A stretch of DNA of 64,000 bases from an uncultured Bacteroidia bacterium (GTDB lineage: Bacteria > Bacteroidota > Bacteroidia > Bacteroidales > UBA932): positions 1 through 64,000 of the forward strand of contig CACZZF010000015.1 in NCBI GenBank assembly GCA_902785575.1, written 5' to 3'. The position numbers were made by a program, and so were the translations under genes. Positions 63,441-64,000 of the stretch are shown piece by piece. The notes beneath the pieces were generated by a model. The model was not told where the DNA came from. It worked only from the letters and a program-made list of their open reading frames with translations, and made no database searches. Numbering within the stretch: the first letter of the stretch is position 1; each line of letters begins with the position of its first letter.

Positions 63441-64000
63441 CTATTTTTTGATTATATCCGCCCGCCAGGTGACTCCGATTTCGAGGTTATTCTTGCGGGC
63501 GGAATTGTCTCTGTAATACACGGCGTGGAGCCTCAGGTTATCCTTGCTCAAGGGGAACCACTCAAGGCCAGCTCCGGCGTAGAAATACTCAGTGCCGGGA
63601 GCTATCACGAGATCGTATGCCCTACCATTGGAATCGACATTGCGGACATTGTTGAATTCGTAGCCGGCCTTGCTGCAGATATTCCAGTTGCCGACACTCC
63701 ATATAAACTTGGAGATGAAGGACATATCCGTCCCGAGGAATCCTTCCTGGCCAAAACCGGCTCGGTTCATGACATCCAGGTCAAGAAGAACGTTCCCGAA
63801 AGTCCAGCGGTTGCCGAGGGAGATATAGTTGACAGGTCTTTTATCCTGATCCTCAACGATATTCACGCTCCAGATGGTATGCCACCAGGGCGCGAAACTA
63901 CCGCTCCACGCGAGATTGTAGGCATAGATGCTTTGGAATCCCAGTGACAGGGGTGAGTTGCAGACCTGGGCGATAAGACTCTGCCCTGGAATAAACTGGT
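63441..64000 (-). CDS. Outer-membrane porin, C-terminal part (runs off the window)
   Basis: Only the last ~186 codons are inside the window and the frame stays open through base 64000. The amphipathic strands (VNYISLGNRWTFGNVLLDLDV, SVGNWNICSKAGYEFNN, YAGAGLEWFPLSKDNLRLHA) and the final LEIGVTWRADIIKK are typical of a phosphate-selective-porin-like (OprO/OprP-type) Bacteroidota porin. It would be a passive channel in the outer membrane. It is convergent with the TIM-barrel gene (9-base gap). The upstream start is beyond this window. Confidence 0.75.
   Translation of the reverse strand, partial: QFIPGQSLIAQVCNSPLSLGFQSIYAYNLAWSGSFAPWWHTIWSVNIVEDQDKRPVNYISLGNRWTFGNVLLDLDVMNRAGFGQEGFLGTDMSFISKFIWSVGNWNICSKAGYEFNNVRNVDSNGRAYDLVIAPGTEYFYAGAGLEWFPLSKDNLRLHAVYYRDNSARKNNLEIGVTWRADIIKK

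Overview
The window reads as a chromosomal segment of a Bacteroidota (Bacteroidales) gut or gut-like bacterium. The evidence is gene content (TonB-dependent receptor, GH97, PCMD-domain protein, DUF4491, DUF2200, many lipoproteins, LytTR/LytS signalling), the absence of clear Shine-Dalgarno sites, and a repeated promoter box TAnnTTTG or TATATTCG, the Bacteroidota -7 element. By eye the base composition is about half G+C. The gene mix would suit an uncultured RC9/Cryptobacteroides-type lineage, but that is a guess. I see no rRNA, tRNA, CRISPR array, prophage or complete insertion sequence.

Layout. 1-4.6 kb: start of a PHP-domain gene, a zinc-ribbon/PNPOx fusion, a DUF1848 remnant, DUF2200, a GreA-like factor and a GH97 glycosidase. 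4.6-10.8 kb (minus strand): methyltransferase, PHB-depolymerase-like esterase, DUF1349 lipoprotein, alpha/beta hydrolase, stand-alone zinc ribbon, double-GNAT protein and TlpA-like lipoprotein. 10.9-13.5 kb: GNAT remnant, ECF sigma/anti-sigma/plug-like trio, rhomboid protease. 13.5-19.2 kb: a tight four-gene minus-strand operon (alpha/beta hydrolase, flavodoxin-cyclophilin-like lipoprotein, ABM-amidohydrolase fusion, CMD-cupin fusion) with a divergent AraC regulator. 19.2-28.2 kb: PepSY-like lipoprotein, YdeI-like protein, nitroreductase, cyclophilin, acyltransferase, PARG-like protein, palindromic repeats, flavin reductase, deoD, PhzF/ElaA remnant and two flavodoxins. 28.2-33.6 kb: LytTR/LytS pair, DUF4353 lipoprotein, Ntn amide hydrolase, DUF4491. 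33.6-40.8 kb: AmmeMemoRadiSam pair, CDF transporter, M28 peptidase, an AT-rich patch with a decayed gene, outer-membrane protein, trpS. 40.9-48.6 kb: GNAT, symporter remnant, esterase, DAACS symporter, TonB receptor, secreted TIM-barrel protein, Y-family polymerase with its YolD-like partner. 48.6-55.8 kb: CPBP protease, UbiA prenyltransferase, then SDR, PCMD protein, SDR, OYE-family reductase, steroid 5-alpha-reductase-like protein and secreted Gfo/Idh oxidoreductase. 55.8-64 kb: M28 peptidase, GH5, aldo/keto reductase, GltS, DUF1846, secreted TIM-barrel protein and a partial porin.

The most notable region is 50.2-54.7 kb. A 5-alpha-reductase-like membrane protein, an OYE-family flavoenzyme and two short-chain dehydrogenases overlap or nearly touch, a gene set that resembles the 5AR/5BR/3-beta-HSDH modules linked to bile-acid and steroid A-ring reduction in gut Bacteroidales. 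Second is the AraC-linked redox operon at 13.5-19.2 kb, whose hydrolase gene contains a palindromic genomic repeat expanded as 21-bp units. A third theme is a set of at least four short gene remnants that look like internal-deletion products of known families (DUF1848, GNAT, PhzF/ElaA, DAACS symporter), several with promoter-like boxes. A fourth is very short 5' leaders: in several genes the -7 box lies within about 15 bases of the start codon.
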